From Micromonospora endolithica (lineage in GTDB: Bacteria; Actinomycetota; Actinomycetes; Mycobacteriales; Micromonosporaceae): a DNA stretch of 64,000 nt. This document shows positions 1 to 9,734 of this stretch, one piece after another. The stretch spans positions 96,353-160,352 of the forward strand of contig NZ_RBAK01000015.1 of the NCBI RefSeq assembly GCF_003626595.1, given 5' to 3'. How positions within the stretch are numbered: the first letter of the stretch is position 1; each line of letters begins with the position of its first letter. A program made the translations under genes and the position numbers. Under the pieces are notes generated by a model that ran no database searches, was not told the DNA's origin, and saw only the letters and a list, made by a program, of their open reading frames with translations.

Positions 1-6
1 GGGACT

Positions 7-540
7 CTACCCGGTCGGCCGGTCGGACGTGTGGGCGGCGCCACGTGCCTGCCCGGCGAGACCGGCGAGCGCGTCCCCGGTGAGGCGGTACGACAGCCAG
101 TCGTCCACCGTCCGGGCGCCGATCGCCGCGTAGAAGGCGGCAGCCGGGTTCCAGTCGAGCATCACCCACTCCAGCCGGCGGTAGCCGCGCTCCACGCAGA
201 TCGCGGCGAGGGCGGCCAGCAGCAGCCGGCCGGCGCCGGTGCCGCGCGCCTCCGGGCGGACGTACAGATCCTCCAGGTGGATCCCGTGCCCGCCCTCCCA
301 GGTGGAGAAGCTGAGGAACCAGAGCGCGAAGCCGACCGGCCGGTCGGCGGCGTCGACGGCCACGTGCCCGTACAGCGCCGGTGCCGGGCCGAACAGCGCG
401 GTGTCGAGCTGGGCGGTGGTGAGGTGGCACCGTTCCGGGGCGCGCTCGAAGTCGGCCAGCTCGTGCACCATGGCGACGACGGCCGGCACGTCCTCAGGAC
501 GTGCCGGCCGGATCGTCGGTGCCGGGGGACCGAAGGTCAC
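7..540 (-). CDS. GNAT family N-acetyltransferase (diamine/thialysine acetyltransferase-like)
   Basis: Predicted cytosolic acetyl-CoA-dependent N-acetyltransferase of 177 aa. The acetyl-CoA loop region is visible as HLEDLYVRPEARGTGAGRLL, followed by the usual C-terminal strand WNPAAAFYAAIGA. The N-terminal IRPARPEDVPAVVAMVHELA and the overall length resemble the spermidine/thialysine acetyltransferase (SSAT/SAT2) branch, so a polyamine or amino-acid-like amine is a plausible substrate; that is inference. I chose the GTG at 540 because it overlaps the stop of sodN by four bases (GTGA), which implies translational coupling. The frame stays open further upstream but there it only shadows sodN. 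Confidence 0.8.
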   Translation of the reverse strand: MTFGPPAPTIRPARPEDVPAVVAMVHELADFERAPERCHLTTAQLDTALFGPAPALYGHVAVDAADRPVGFALWFLSFSTWEGGHGIHLEDLYVRPEARGTGAGRLLLAALAAICVERGYRRLEWVMLDWNPAAAFYAAIGARTVDDWLSYRLTGDALAGLAGQARGAAHTSDRPTG

Positions 541-941
541 GCCTTCTTGGTCTCCCAGAAGATCTTCGAGATCTCGTCGATCTTCTGCAGCAGTTCGTCG
601 GCCTTGGCCGGGTCGGTCGCACCCTTGGCGCCGGCGGCGCCGGCCGCCTTGGTGGCCTCGTTGAAGAGCTGGTGCAGGTGCGGGTACTTCTCGAAGTGGG
701 CCGGCTTGAAGTAGTCGGTCCACAGCACCCACAGGTGGTGCTTCACCAGGTCCGCGCGCTGCTCCTTGATCAGGATGGCGCGGGTACGGAACTCCGGGTC
801 GGTGTTCGCCTGGTATTTCTCGCAGATCATTTTGACCGACTCGGCCTCGATCCGGGCCTGCGCCGGGTCGTAGACGCCGCACGGCAGGTCGCAGTGGGCG
901 CTGGCGGTCACGCGGGGCGAAAGGATGCGCGGAAGTCGCAT
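537..941 (-). CDS. sodN: Nickel superoxide dismutase (SodN)
   Basis: Converts superoxide to oxygen and hydrogen peroxide using a nickel centre. The 134-aa product has a short propeptide (MRLPRILSPRVTASA) before the nickel hook HCDLPCGVYDPAQ. After cleavage His1, Cys2 and Cys6 would bind nickel. The rest matches the family closely (ARIEAESVK, IKEQRA, HFEKYP-LHQL, C-terminal KIFWETKKA). The ATG at 941 has an AGGAGG ribosome site five bases upstream and gives the propeptide length expected for Streptomyces-type SodN. A maturation peptidase gene lies divergently upstream, and a GNAT gene overlaps its stop. Nickel-dependent control by a Nur-type regulator is known for the family but not demonstrated here. 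Confidence 0.96.
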   Translation of the reverse strand: MRLPRILSPRVTASAHCDLPCGVYDPAQARIEAESVKMICEKYQANTDPEFRTRAILIKEQRADLVKHHLWVLWTDYFKPAHFEKYPHLHQLFNEATKAAGAAGAKGATDPAKADELLQKIDEISKIFWETKKA

Positions 942-1024
942 CAGGATCCTCCTGGGAAGTTTGCGATGATCCAAGACGACATTACTCCTGGAGGAGGTCC
1001 CCGAGGCGGCTGGAGGTGAAACCG
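942..1024. promoter_or_regulatory. Divergent sodN/sodX intergenic region with possible Nur-like dyad
   Basis: The 83-bp spacer must hold promoters for both divergent genes. It contains a TTG-N8-CAA dyad near 962-975 that loosely resembles the Nur box known upstream of sodN in Streptomyces. The match is weak. Confidence 0.3.
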
Positions 1025-1357
1025 ATGACCGTCCCCCGGCTCCGGTGGCCACTCACCGCCGTACTCGTGACAGGGCCCTCGATGTCCCCGACGCTGCGGC
1101 ACGGCGACGCGGTGCTGGTGCGCCGCGGCGACCGCGCCGTCCGCCCCGGTGACCTGGTGGTCGCGGTCTTCCGCAGCCGGCCCGACCTGCTGGTGGTCAA
1201 GCGCGCCGTCCGGGCGCGGGACGGCGGCTGGTGGCTGCGCGGCGACAACGACCTGGTGACCGACGACTCCCGGGCGTACGGGGTGGCGGACGTGCGGGGG
1301 CGGGTGGTGGCCCGCTACTGGCCGGGCCCCCGGATCTTCGGTCGCCGCGGAGTATGA
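1025..1357 (+). CDS. sodX: S26 family signal peptidase-like protein, probable SodX
   Basis: Likely removes the SodN propeptide so that nickel can be loaded; this role is known for SodX genes beside sodN. The 110-aa product has the S26 catalytic serine in GPSMSPTL (about Ser19) and the general-base lysine in LLVVKRAV (about Lys59), then GDN and a C-terminal GRVVARYWP strand typical of short S26 peptidases. The ATG at 1025 is preferred over the GTG at 1016 because GGAGGTG at 1012-1018 is well spaced for it. There is little N-terminal hydrophobic sequence, so membrane attachment is uncertain. Orientation is divergent from sodN rather than cotranscribed. Confidence 0.85.
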   Translation: MTVPRLRWPLTAVLVTGPSMSPTLRHGDAVLVRRGDRAVRPGDLVVAVFRSRPDLLVVKRAVRARDGGWWLRGDNDLVTDDSRAYGVADVRGRVVARYWPGPRIFGRRGV

Positions 1358-1495
1358 CCCTACTCACATACCATGGCGGCGGGCGACACTATGCTCGCAG
1401 GTGTCCGGGTGACCCCCCGCACCACGCCGCCGCTCGGCGCCTCACCACGCGTCCCGACCGGCCGCTCCGTCTGCTCGACAGATTCTGGAGTCACC

Positions 1496-2671
1496 ATGTC
1501 ACCGTCCACCGTGGACCCCGCTGATCCCGTCTTCCGGCTGCACCGGGGCGGCAAGATGGCCGTCGCCTCGACCGTTCCGCTGACCAGCCGGGAGGACCTC
1601 TCCCTCGCGTACACCCCCGGGGTGGCCCGGGTCTGTGAGGCGATCGCCGCCGATCCTCGCCTCGCCGACGACTACACCTGGGCCGGGCACACCGTCGCCG
1701 TCGTCACCGACGGCTCGGCCGTGCTCGGGCTCGGCAACATCGGCGCCCGCGCCGCGCTGCCGGTGATGGAGGGCAAGGCCGTGCTGTTCAAGCAGTTCGG
1801 CGGCGTGGACGCGGTACCGGTCTGCCTGGACACCCAGGACGTGGACGAGATCGTGGCGGTGGTGAGGGCCCTCGCGCCGTCGTTCGGTGGGATCAACCTG
1901 GAGGACATCAGCGCGCCGCGCTGCTTCGAGGTGGAGCGCCGCCTCGACGAGGCGCTGGACATCCCGGTCTTCCACGACGACCAGCACGGCACCGCGATCG
2001 TGGTGCTCGCCGCGCTGCGCAACGCGGCCACCCTGCTCGACCGCAAGCTCGGCGACCTGCGGGTCGCGGTCAGCGGCGCGGGTGCCGCCGGGGTCGCGGT
2101 GACCAAGATGCTGATCGCCGGCGGGGTGGCAGCCGAGCGGGTGGTCGTCTGCGACTCCAGGGGGATCATCGGCCGGCACCGCGACGGCCTGACCGGCACC
2201 AAGGCCGAACTGGCCGGGTTGACCAACGCCGACGGCCGGCAGGGCGACATCACCGAGGCGCTGCGCGACGCGGACGTCCTGGTCGGCGTCTCCGGCGGGC
2301 AGATCCCCGAGGCGGCGGTGGCCGGCATGGCCCCCGGCGGGATCGTCTTCGCGCTGGCCAACCCCACCCCCGAGGTGCACCCCGAGGTGGCCGCCCGACA
2401 CGTCGCGGTGGTCGCCACCGGCCGCAGCGACTACCCCAACCAGATCAACAACGTGCTGGCCTTCCCGGGCGTCTTCCGGGGCGCGCTGGACGCCCGGGCG
2501 ACCCGGATCACCGAGGGCATGAAGGTGGCCGCCGCCGACGCGATCGCCGGGGTGGTGGCCGAGTCGCTCACCGCCGACGCCATCGTGCCGTCACCGCTGG
2601 ACCCGCGGGTCGCCCCGGCGGTGGCCGAGGCGGTCGCCGAGGCCGCCCGCCGCGACGGCGTCACCCGCTGA
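1496..2671 (+). CDS. NAD(P)-dependent malic enzyme
   Basis: Oxidative decarboxylation of malate to pyruvate and CO2, linking the TCA cycle to pyruvate. The 391-aa product has the malic N-terminal domain (YTPGVARVCEAI, VTDGSAVLGLGNIGARAALP, VMEGKAVLFKQFGGVDAVP), the metal/substrate segment (FHDDQHGTAIVVLAAL) and a C-terminal Rossmann domain (VSGAGAAGVAVTKML). Near the end are FALANPTPEVHPE and ATGRSDYPNQINNVLAFPGVFRGALD. It is the short bacterial form without the phosphotransacetylase-like tail of MaeB. The ATG at 1496 (MSPSTVDPADPVFRLHRGGKM) has TGGAG upstream; an earlier in-frame start adds only unsupported sequence. Confidence 0.93.
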   Translation: MSPSTVDPADPVFRLHRGGKMAVASTVPLTSREDLSLAYTPGVARVCEAIAADPRLADDYTWAGHTVAVVTDGSAVLGLGNIGARAALPVMEGKAVLFKQFGGVDAVPVCLDTQDVDEIVAVVRALAPSFGGINLEDISAPRCFEVERRLDEALDIPVFHDDQHGTAIVVLAALRNAATLLDRKLGDLRVAVSGAGAAGVAVTKMLIAGGVAAERVVVCDSRGIIGRHRDGLTGTKAELAGLTNADGRQGDITEALRDADVLVGVSGGQIPEAAVAGMAPGGIVFALANPTPEVHPEVAARHVAVVATGRSDYPNQINNVLAFPGVFRGALDARATRITEGMKVAAADAIAGVVAESLTADAIVPSPLDPRVAPAVAEAVAEAARRDGVTR

Positions 2672-2696
2672 GGTTGTTCGCACGTTCGCACGTTTG

Positions 2697-2745
2697 CAAG
2701 GGCCCCTTCCTATCGCGTTTCGCATAGGAAGGGGCCCTTCTTAAC
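2697..2745. repeat. Interspersed GGAAGGGGCCCTTC palindromic repeat, copy 1
   Basis: Two 16-nt arms (2698-2713 and 2724-2739) form a perfect hairpin with a ten-base loop containing GCGTTTCGC. It lies between malic enzyme and the MDR gene, both on the plus strand. Related copies occur at about 3733, 15742 and 56930. Confidence 0.85.
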
Positions 2746-2773
2746 GAGCGCTCAGCTTGTTACCGTGCCGATC

Positions 2774-3727
2774 ATGCGTGCCGCCTTCGCCACCCGCTTC
2801 GACGACGCCGACCCACTCGCCGCGCTCGCCGTCGGCGACCGGCCCGAGCCGGTGCACCCGGACGACGACTGGGTGACCGTCCAGATCACCGCCAGTTCGC
2901 TCAACCACCACGACCTCTGGTCGCTGCGCGGGGTCGGGCTGCGCGAGGACCAGTTGCCGATGATCCTCGGCTGCGACGCCGCCGGGGTGGACCCGGACGG
3001 CAACGAGGTGGTCGTCTACCCGGTGGTCGCCACCCCGGGCGACCCGCGCGGCGTCTCCATCCTCTCCGAGCACTTCCCCGGCACGCTCGCCGAGCGGGTG
3101 GCCGTACCCCGGTCGAACCTGGTCGTCCTGCCCGCGGGCCTGGCGGCGACGGACGCGGCGTGCCTGCCGACGGCCTGGCTCACCGCGTGGCGGATGCTGA
3201 CCACCAAGGGTCGCGTCGACGACGCCGACGCGGTGCTGGTCCAGGGCGCCGGGGGCGGCGTGGCCACCGCGGCCGTCGCCCTGGCCGCCGCGATGGGCAA
3301 GCGGGTGTACGCGACCAGCCGCGACGCCGCCAAGCGCGAGCGGATCACCGCGCTGGGCGCGACCGCCGTGGAGCCGGGGGCCCGGCTTCCGGAGCGGGTC
3401 GACGTGGTGATCGAGACGGTCGGCGCGGCCACCTTCGACCACTCGTTGAAGTCCGCCGCGCCGATGGCCCGGATCGTGGTCTCCGGCGCCACCGCCGGGC
3501 ACGAGCCGAAGGTCAACCTGCGCCGGGTGTTCGCGATGCAGCTGGAGATCCTGGGCACCTCGATGGGCACCCCGGACGAACTGGCCGCCCTGCTCGCGTT
3601 CTGCGCCGAGCGGGGGGTCCGCCCGGTGGTGGACAGCGTGGTGCCGTTCAGCCGGGTCGAGGACGCCTTCGCCCGCCTGCACTCCGGCGACGTCTTCGGC
3701 AAGGTCGTGGTCGACCACCACGCCTGA
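2774..3727 (+). CDS. Zinc-binding-dehydrogenase-like MDR family oxidoreductase
   Basis: Probable NADPH-dependent medium-chain reductase/quinone oxidoreductase of 317 aa. The N-terminal GroES-like domain includes LNHHDLWSLRGV, LPMILGCDAAG and VYPVV. The nucleotide-binding domain starts at about residue 150 with VLVQGAGGGVATAAVALAAAMGKRV. The usual catalytic-zinc GHE motif and structural-zinc cysteines are not evident, so it belongs with the zinc-free reductase branch. Start taken at the ATG at 2774 (MRAAFATRF), typical of the family, rather than the GTG three codons earlier. Substrate unknown. It is flanked by hairpin repeats on both sides, suggesting a single-gene unit. Confidence 0.85.
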   Translation: MRAAFATRFDDADPLAALAVGDRPEPVHPDDDWVTVQITASSLNHHDLWSLRGVGLREDQLPMILGCDAAGVDPDGNEVVVYPVVATPGDPRGVSILSEHFPGTLAERVAVPRSNLVVLPAGLAATDAACLPTAWLTAWRMLTTKGRVDDADAVLVQGAGGGVATAAVALAAAMGKRVYATSRDAAKRERITALGATAVEPGARLPERVDVVIETVGAATFDHSLKSAAPMARIVVSGATAGHEPKVNLRRVFAMQLEILGTSMGTPDELAALLAFCAERGVRPVVDSVVPFSRVEDAFARLHSGDVFGKVVVDHHA

Positions 3728-3732
3728 GCGCG

Positions 3733-3784
3733 TGAGGAAGGGACCCTTGTACAACGCCAGGCGTTGACCGGGGGCCCTTCCTCA
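3733..3784. repeat. Interspersed GGAAGGG-type palindromic repeat, copy 2
   Basis: Outer arms TGAGGAAGGGACCCTT (3733-3748) and GGGGCCCTTCCTCA (3771-3784) enclose an inner CAACGC-CAG-GCGTTG hairpin (3752-3766). It lies between convergent genes, where it could act as a bidirectional terminator. Confidence 0.8.
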
Positions 3785-3788
3785 CCCC

Positions 3789-4754
3789 TCAGAGGCGGTT
3801 GTCGAGGGTGGCGATGTCGTCCCGGGCGGCGTCGGTGGGGATGCGGCGCTTGGCGGCCGCGTCGCCGTACAGCGACCAGCGCAGGAACTCCACCGTCGTG
3901 TCCGAGACGACGCGCAGCGCCGCCCCGTCACGCAGCAGGGCCCGGCCGTGGTCACCGTCGGGCAGGCTGAGCATGGCCTTCGGCCAGGGCACCTTGTCGT
4001 ACGCGGCCCGGCCGGCGGCGTACTCGACGACCTCGTCGGCCTCGCCGTGCACGAACAACTGCGGCGCGGCGGCACCGGCGAAGGCGGTGCCCACCCCCAG
4101 CGCGGTGCCGGCGAAGACCACCCCCGCGTCGAGCCGCTCGTCCCGGGCGGCCGTGAACAGCCCGATCGTGGTCACCCCGCCGGCCGAGTGCCCGGCCGCC
4201 GCGACCCGGTCGGTGGCCAGCCGGCCGCGCAGCGGGTCACCGGCCTTCGTGTCGAGGGCGAGCACCTGGGTCAGCGCGTACGACACGTCGGCCGGCTGGT
4301 TCAGCACGTCCAGGACGTTGCCGTCGCCGCCGGAGGAGGTGCGCGGGAAGGTCGGCGCGGCCACCACGAACCCGGCCGCCGCCCACCGGCTCAGCAACGT
4401 CTCGTAGTCGGCGGGGCGCCCGCCCAGGCCGTGGCTGAACATGACGACCGGGAACGCGCCCCGGGCGGCGCCCGCCGACCGCCGCGGCTCGCCGCCCGCC
4501 TCCCCGGTCGCCGGGTACCAGAGGGTCACCGGCAGGGGACGGTCGCCGCCGCGGTTCACCTTCAACTGGCGTACGCCGACCGCGAAGGCCCGCTCCGGGG
4601 CGGAGCCGGCGGGGACGCGCGGTGCCGGAGTGGCGGCCGGCGGCGGTTCGACCGGCACCGCCGGGCGGGCGGCCGGGGGGCGGTCCGTGGAGCAGCCGAC
4701 CAGACCGGCCGTGACCAGGGCGGCGAGCAGGGCAGGGGCGACGCGACGGGGCAT
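3789..4754 (-). CDS. Secreted alpha/beta hydrolase lipoprotein (chlorophyllase/PAF-acetylhydrolase-like)
   Basis: Predicted exported serine hydrolase of 321 aa. The N-terminus is a lipoprotein signal (MPRRVAPALLAALVTAGLVGCSTD, lipobox LVGC), so the enzyme should be anchored outside the membrane. The oxyanion segment is VVMFSHGLGG, the nucleophile elbow AAGHSAGGVTTIGLF, and the histidine is probably in DGDHG. The domain begins with VGVRQLKVNRGGDRPLPVTLWYPA, a signature shared with its neighbour. Start chosen at the ATG at 4754 because it places the signal peptide at the N-terminus. Substrate unknown; ester or lipid hydrolysis is inferred. It is a tandem paralogue of the next gene. Confidence 0.83.
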   Translation of the reverse strand: MPRRVAPALLAALVTAGLVGCSTDRPPAARPAVPVEPPPAATPAPRVPAGSAPERAFAVGVRQLKVNRGGDRPLPVTLWYPATGEAGGEPRRSAGAARGAFPVVMFSHGLGGRPADYETLLSRWAAAGFVVAAPTFPRTSSGGDGNVLDVLNQPADVSYALTQVLALDTKAGDPLRGRLATDRVAAAGHSAGGVTTIGLFTAARDERLDAGVVFAGTALGVGTAFAGAAAPQLFVHGEADEVVEYAAGRAAYDKVPWPKAMLSLPDGDHGRALLRDGAALRVVSDTTVEFLRWSLYGDAAAKRRIPTDAARDDIATLDNRL

Positions 4755-4828
4755 GCATCCGATTGTGCCTCGCCCGCCGGGCCCACCCGACCGGGTTCGA
4801 CGCACCGTTGGCGACCCCGTGCGGAGCG

Positions 4829-5752
4829 TCAGGAGGTCAGCCGGGACTCGTAGCGCGTCACGCCGGGGGAGCGGGCGCTGTCCGGGAGGCGGCGGGCGGC
4901 GGCGGGGTCGCCGTACAGGGTCCAGCGGAGGAAGTCGACGGTGGTGGCGAGCACCGGGTCGAAGCCGCGGCGGCCGGGGATCAGGTACTCGCCGTGGCCC
5001 TGCCCGAGGACGCTGAGGAAGGCCGCCGGGCCGGTGGTCCGGTCGTAGCCGGCCCGGCCGACGGACGGCGGCACGATCCGGTCGTCGGTGCCGTGCACGA
5101 ACAGCACCGGGGCGGCCGGCCCGGCGAAGCTGCCCGCCATCCCGCCGCCGGCCAGCACGATGCCGGCCCGCAGCCGGGCCGAGCGCCCGGAGGTGAACAT
5201 GCCGGCGGTGGTGAAACCCCCGGCCGAGTGCCCGGCGGCGGCCATCCGGCCGACGTCCAGGTGCCCGGCCAGCGGGTCCGCGCCCCGGGCGTCCAGCCGG
5301 ACCAGGTGCCGGATCACCCGCCAGGCGTCGGCGGGCTGGTGGCGCACGTCGGCGCGGCTGAACCGGGCCGCTCCGCGCCGGGTGTGCGGGTAGGCCGGCG
5401 CGGCCACCACGAAGCCGGCGGCGGCCCAGCGGGTGGTCAGCCCGGCGTGCGACTCCGGCAGGCTGTGCAGCCCGTGGCTGTAGAGGACCACCGGGAACCG
5501 CCCGTCCGCCACCGCCGCACCACCCCGGGTCGGATACCAGACGGTCACCGGCAGCGGTCGCGCCGAACGGGCGTCAACGGTGAACGTCCGGACGCCCACC
5601 GCGTACGCCCCGGTGGGCGCGACCCGGGCCGGCGCCGGCTGCCCGGTCGCCGCGGTCGCCGGCCCGCAGCCGGTCACCAGCAGCATCGTGACCAGCGCCG
5701 TCACCAGCCGTTTCCTGCGCTCACGACCCGCGCGAAAGCCCCCGCCCCCCAC
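4829..5752 (-). CDS. Secreted alpha/beta hydrolase lipoprotein, paralogue of the preceding hydrolase
   Basis: Serine hydrolase of about 307 aa arranged like its neighbour: a basic then hydrophobic leader (RRKRLVTALVTMLLVTGCG, lipobox LVTGC), VGVRTFTVDARSARPLPVTVWYP, VVLYSHGLHS, and the nucleophile elbow AAGHSAGGFTTAGMF. The probable acid is within VHGTDDRIVPP and the histidine in GQGHGEY. The two genes share this pattern throughout and probably arose by tandem duplication. The start is uncertain: I used the GTG at 5752, but the frame is open to 5905, and a shorter product starting at the internal Met before LLVTGC is possible. Substrate unknown. Confidence 0.78.
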   Translation of the reverse strand: MGGGGFRAGRERRKRLVTALVTMLLVTGCGPATAATGQPAPARVAPTGAYAVGVRTFTVDARSARPLPVTVWYPTRGGAAVADGRFPVVLYSHGLHSLPESHAGLTTRWAAAGFVVAAPAYPHTRRGAARFSRADVRHQPADAWRVIRHLVRLDARGADPLAGHLDVGRMAAAGHSAGGFTTAGMFTSGRSARLRAGIVLAGGGMAGSFAGPAAPVLFVHGTDDRIVPPSVGRAGYDRTTGPAAFLSVLGQGHGEYLIPGRRGFDPVLATTVDFLRWTLYGDPAAARRLPDSARSPGVTRYESRLTS

Positions 5753-5908
5753 AGGTACACGGTAGGGCTCCGCCGGGCCGCCGTGGCCCGCCTTCCGGGC
5801 CGGCCGTACGCGCCACCCGGCCGGATCCCACCGACCGCCCGGCCGGACCTCACGCCACGCCGCGGACACGATGGGGCACACCTCGACGAGCTTCGCTATC
5901 GTCACCGC

Positions 5909-6079
5909 ATGCCTGAGAACTACACCGACCCGAGCGGTAACACCGAGGCGTTCCGCGCCTTCGCGAACCCCGCCGAGCCGGCGGCCCCCGCCGCCGCGTC
6001 CCGGACCCCGCTGTACGTCGGCGCGGCCGTGGTCGCGGCCGTGCTGATCGTGCTCGCCGTCTGGGTGGCCCTCGGCTGA
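5909..6079 (+). CDS. Small single-pass membrane protein (56 aa)
   Basis: A 56-aa protein with a hydrophilic N-terminus (MPENYTDPSGNTEAFRAFAN), an Ala/Pro linker, and one C-terminal transmembrane helix (LYVGAAVVAAVLIVLAVWVALG). It ends at the last helix residue, so it is probably tail-anchored with the N-terminus in the cytosol. Codon use fits the surrounding genes, and homologous-looking short proteins are common in actinomycetes, but I cannot name a family. It lies between the divergent hydrolase gene and the convergent ackA. Confidence 0.6.
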   Translation: MPENYTDPSGNTEAFRAFANPAEPAAPAAASRTPLYVGAAVVAAVLIVLAVWVALG

Positions 6080-6101
6080 GCCGGCCCGACGCCCGACGCC
6101 G

Positions 6102-7216
<1,115 letters not shown>

Positions 7217-7220
<4 letters not shown>

Positions 7221-9298
7221 GCGTCCCCCTCCTCCTCCGCCGACGCGGCGGACTGGATGGCGGTGATCGCCACCGTGTTGACGATGTCCGGCACCGTCGC
7301 GCCCCGGGACAGGTCGTTCACCGGGCGACGCAGGCCCTGCATCACCGGCCCCACGGCGACCGCGCCGGCCGAGCGCTGCACCGCCTTGTAGGTGTTGTTG
7401 CCGGTGTTCAGGTCCGGAAAGATGAAGACCGTCGCCCGCCCGGCGACCTCGCTGCCCGGCAGCTTCGTGGCCGCCACCGCCGGGTCGATCGCGGCGTCGT
7501 ACTGGATCGGGCCCTCGACCAGCAGTTCCGGCCGGCGTTCCCGCACCAGCAGGGTGGCGGCGGCGACCTTCTCCACGTCCGCGCCGGTCCCGGAGCTGCC
7601 GGTCGAGTACGACAGCATGGCGATCCGGGGCGTGATCCCGAAGCGGGCGGCGGTGTCCGCCGAGGAGATCGCGATGTCGGCGAGCTGGGCGGCGTCCGGG
7701 TCGGGGTTGACCGCGCAGTCGCCGTACACCAGCACCCGGTCGGCGAGCAGCATGAAGAAGACGCTGGAGGCGATGGAGACCTCCGGCACCGTCCGGATGA
7801 TCTCGAAGGCGGGCCGGATGGTGGCGGCGGTGGTGTGCGTGGCGCCGGAGACCATCCCGTCGGCGTACCCACGCTGCACCATCATCGTGCCGAAGTAGTT
7901 CGGCTGCGCCACGATGTCGTGCGCCAGGTCGAGGGTCACGCCCCGGTGGGCGCGCAGTTGCGCGTACGCGCCGGCGAACTCGTCGCGCCACTCGCTCGCG
8001 GCCGGGTCGACCACCCGGGCCCCGCCGATGTCGATGCCCAGCTCCCGGGTGCGGCGGGCGATGTCGTCCGGCCGGCCGAGCAGGGTCAGGTCGGCGACGC
8101 CGCGGCGCAGCAGGATCTCGGTGGCCCGCAGGATCCGCTCGTCACCGCCCTCGGGCAGCACCAGGTGCCGGCGCTGCGCCCGGGCGCGGTCGATCAGGTC
8201 GTACTCGAACATCAGCGGGGTGACCCGCTCCGACCGGCTGACCCGCAGCCGGCGGGCCAGGTCGTCGGTGTCCACACAGCGTTCGAACACCCCCAGCGCG
8301 GCCTCCACCTTGCGCGGGTTGGCGGCGCTCGGGCGGCCCTCGATCCGGCTGGACGCGGCCACCGTGTCGTAGCTGTCGCTGCCCACCGACAGCACCGCCA
8401 GCCCGGTGTTCAACCCCTCCACCAGGCTCATCACCCGCGGGTCGGGCTGCACCCCGAGGGTGAGCACCAGCCCGGCCACCGACACCTGGCCGGCGACGTG
8501 CGCGGCGCTGGCAGCCACCAGCAGGTCCGCCCGGTCGCCCGGGGTGATCACCAGGGCCCCCTCGGTGAGGTGCCCGAGCAGGGTGGGCACGTGCGCCGCG
8601 CCCACCACGTAGTCCAGCACGTCCCGGCCGAGGGCGGCGTCGTCACCGGCCAGCAGGGTGGCGCCGAGCGCCGCCGCCACCTCGGCCACCGTCGGCGCCG
8701 ACACGGTCGGGACCTCCGGGATGGCGTACGCGGGCACCGGCAGGTCGGGCAGCGTCATCGGGCCCGGAACCCGGTTGGCGATCACCGCCAGCACCGTCGC
8801 GCCCAGGTCCTCCAGGTCGTGGTACGCCCCGCGCGCCGCCGCCGCGATCGCCGCCGGCTCCTGCCCGAGCCCGTCGACCACCGGCACCACCACGCTGCCG
8901 AACTCGGTGGCCAGCCGGGCGTTGAAGGCCAGTTCCCGGGGACCGGCACCGTCCCCGCCGTCGGCGAAGTCGCTGCCCACCACGACCACCGCCGGGCACT
9001 GCCGTTCGATCTCCCGGTAGCGGGCCACGATCCCGGAGATCAGCTCCTCCCGGCGGCCGTCCGCGACGAGGTCGGTGGCCTCGGCGTAGGTCGTGCCGGA
9101 CAGGTCGGCCGGCGGCAGGTCGATCCGGTAGCGGTCACTGAGCAGGGCGAGGATCGGATCGGGGCGGTGTCCGGCGACCAGCGGCCGGAACACTCCGATC
9201 CGCTCGACCTGCCGGGACAGCAGCTCCGCCAGGCCCAGGGCGATCGTCGACTTGCCCCCGCCGGACCCCACACTGGTCAGATACACACTCCGGGCCAC
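7217..9298 (-). CDS. pta: Phosphate acetyltransferase (long form with N-terminal P-loop domain)
   Basis: Converts acetyl-CoA and phosphate to acetyl phosphate; with AckA it forms the reversible acetate pathway. The 693-aa product is the long class. An N-terminal dethiobiotin-synthetase-like P-loop domain starts with YLTSVGSGGGKSTIALGLAELL, a middle DRTGG-type domain covers roughly residues 210-320, and the catalytic PTA_PTB domain begins near residue 375 (LVLPEGGDERILRATEIL). That domain includes NPDPDAAQLADIA, SYSTGSSGTG and VFIFPDLNTGNNTYKAVQRS. The N-terminal parts are regulatory in known long-form enzymes. Start is the GTG at 9298. Confidence 0.95.
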
Positions 9299-9383
9299 CC
9301 ACCCACCCTAGGAGATCAAGCCCCGCCCCGCCCGGGTCCTCCGACCCCACCCAGCTCCCACCCCACCCCACCCGCCCCTCCCC

Positions 9384-9455
9384 GTTGATCATGGGGTTGA
9401 CCGAGAGGGATGCCCTCTTTGTGCCCGTTGGCTCCCGGCCAACCCCATGATCAAC
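9384..9455. repeat. Long inverted repeat GTTGATCATGGGGTTG
   Basis: Perfect 16-nt arms at 9384-9399 and 9440-9455 enclose a 40-nt loop that has its own AGAGGG/CCCTCT hairpin. The element lies downstream of the DUF6104 gene and upstream of pta. It may be a terminator or a dispersed repeat; compare the similar design at 28980-29046. Confidence 0.75.
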
Positions 9456-9469
9456 ACAATGGGGTGGGG

Positions 9470-9646
9470 TCAGTCTTCTTCGTCGTCGAGGCGGGCCAGG
9501 TGGACGGCGAGGCGCTCGATGGGGGTCTCGAACTCCGGGTTCAGGTCGACGAAGTCACGCAGGCGCTCGGCCAGCCACTCGATGCTGACCTGCTCCTGAC
9601 CCCGCCGCTCGACCAGTTCCTCGATGCCACGGTCGGTGAAGTACAC
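9470..9646 (-). CDS. Small conserved protein, DUF6104-like (58 aa)
   Basis: Translating 9646 to 9470 from a GTG start gives a 58-aa acidic protein beginning MYFTDRGIEELVERRGQEQV and ending in DDEED. This matches my memory of the short actinobacterial DUF6104 family, which is often found next to kgd. A GAGAGGA ribosome site lies about seven bases upstream. The function is unknown. It lies 88 bases downstream of kgd in the same direction, so it may be cotranscribed. Confidence 0.75.
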   Translation of the reverse strand: MYFTDRGIEELVERRGQEQVSIEWLAERLRDFVDLNPEFETPIERLAVHLARLDDEED

Positions 9647-9734
9647 GCGTACGTCCTCTCGGGTTCGGCTGCCGGCACGCAGTCGGGGCAGGGACCGGCT
9701 CGCGGTTCCTGCCCCGACTCCGGGTGTGCTCAGG

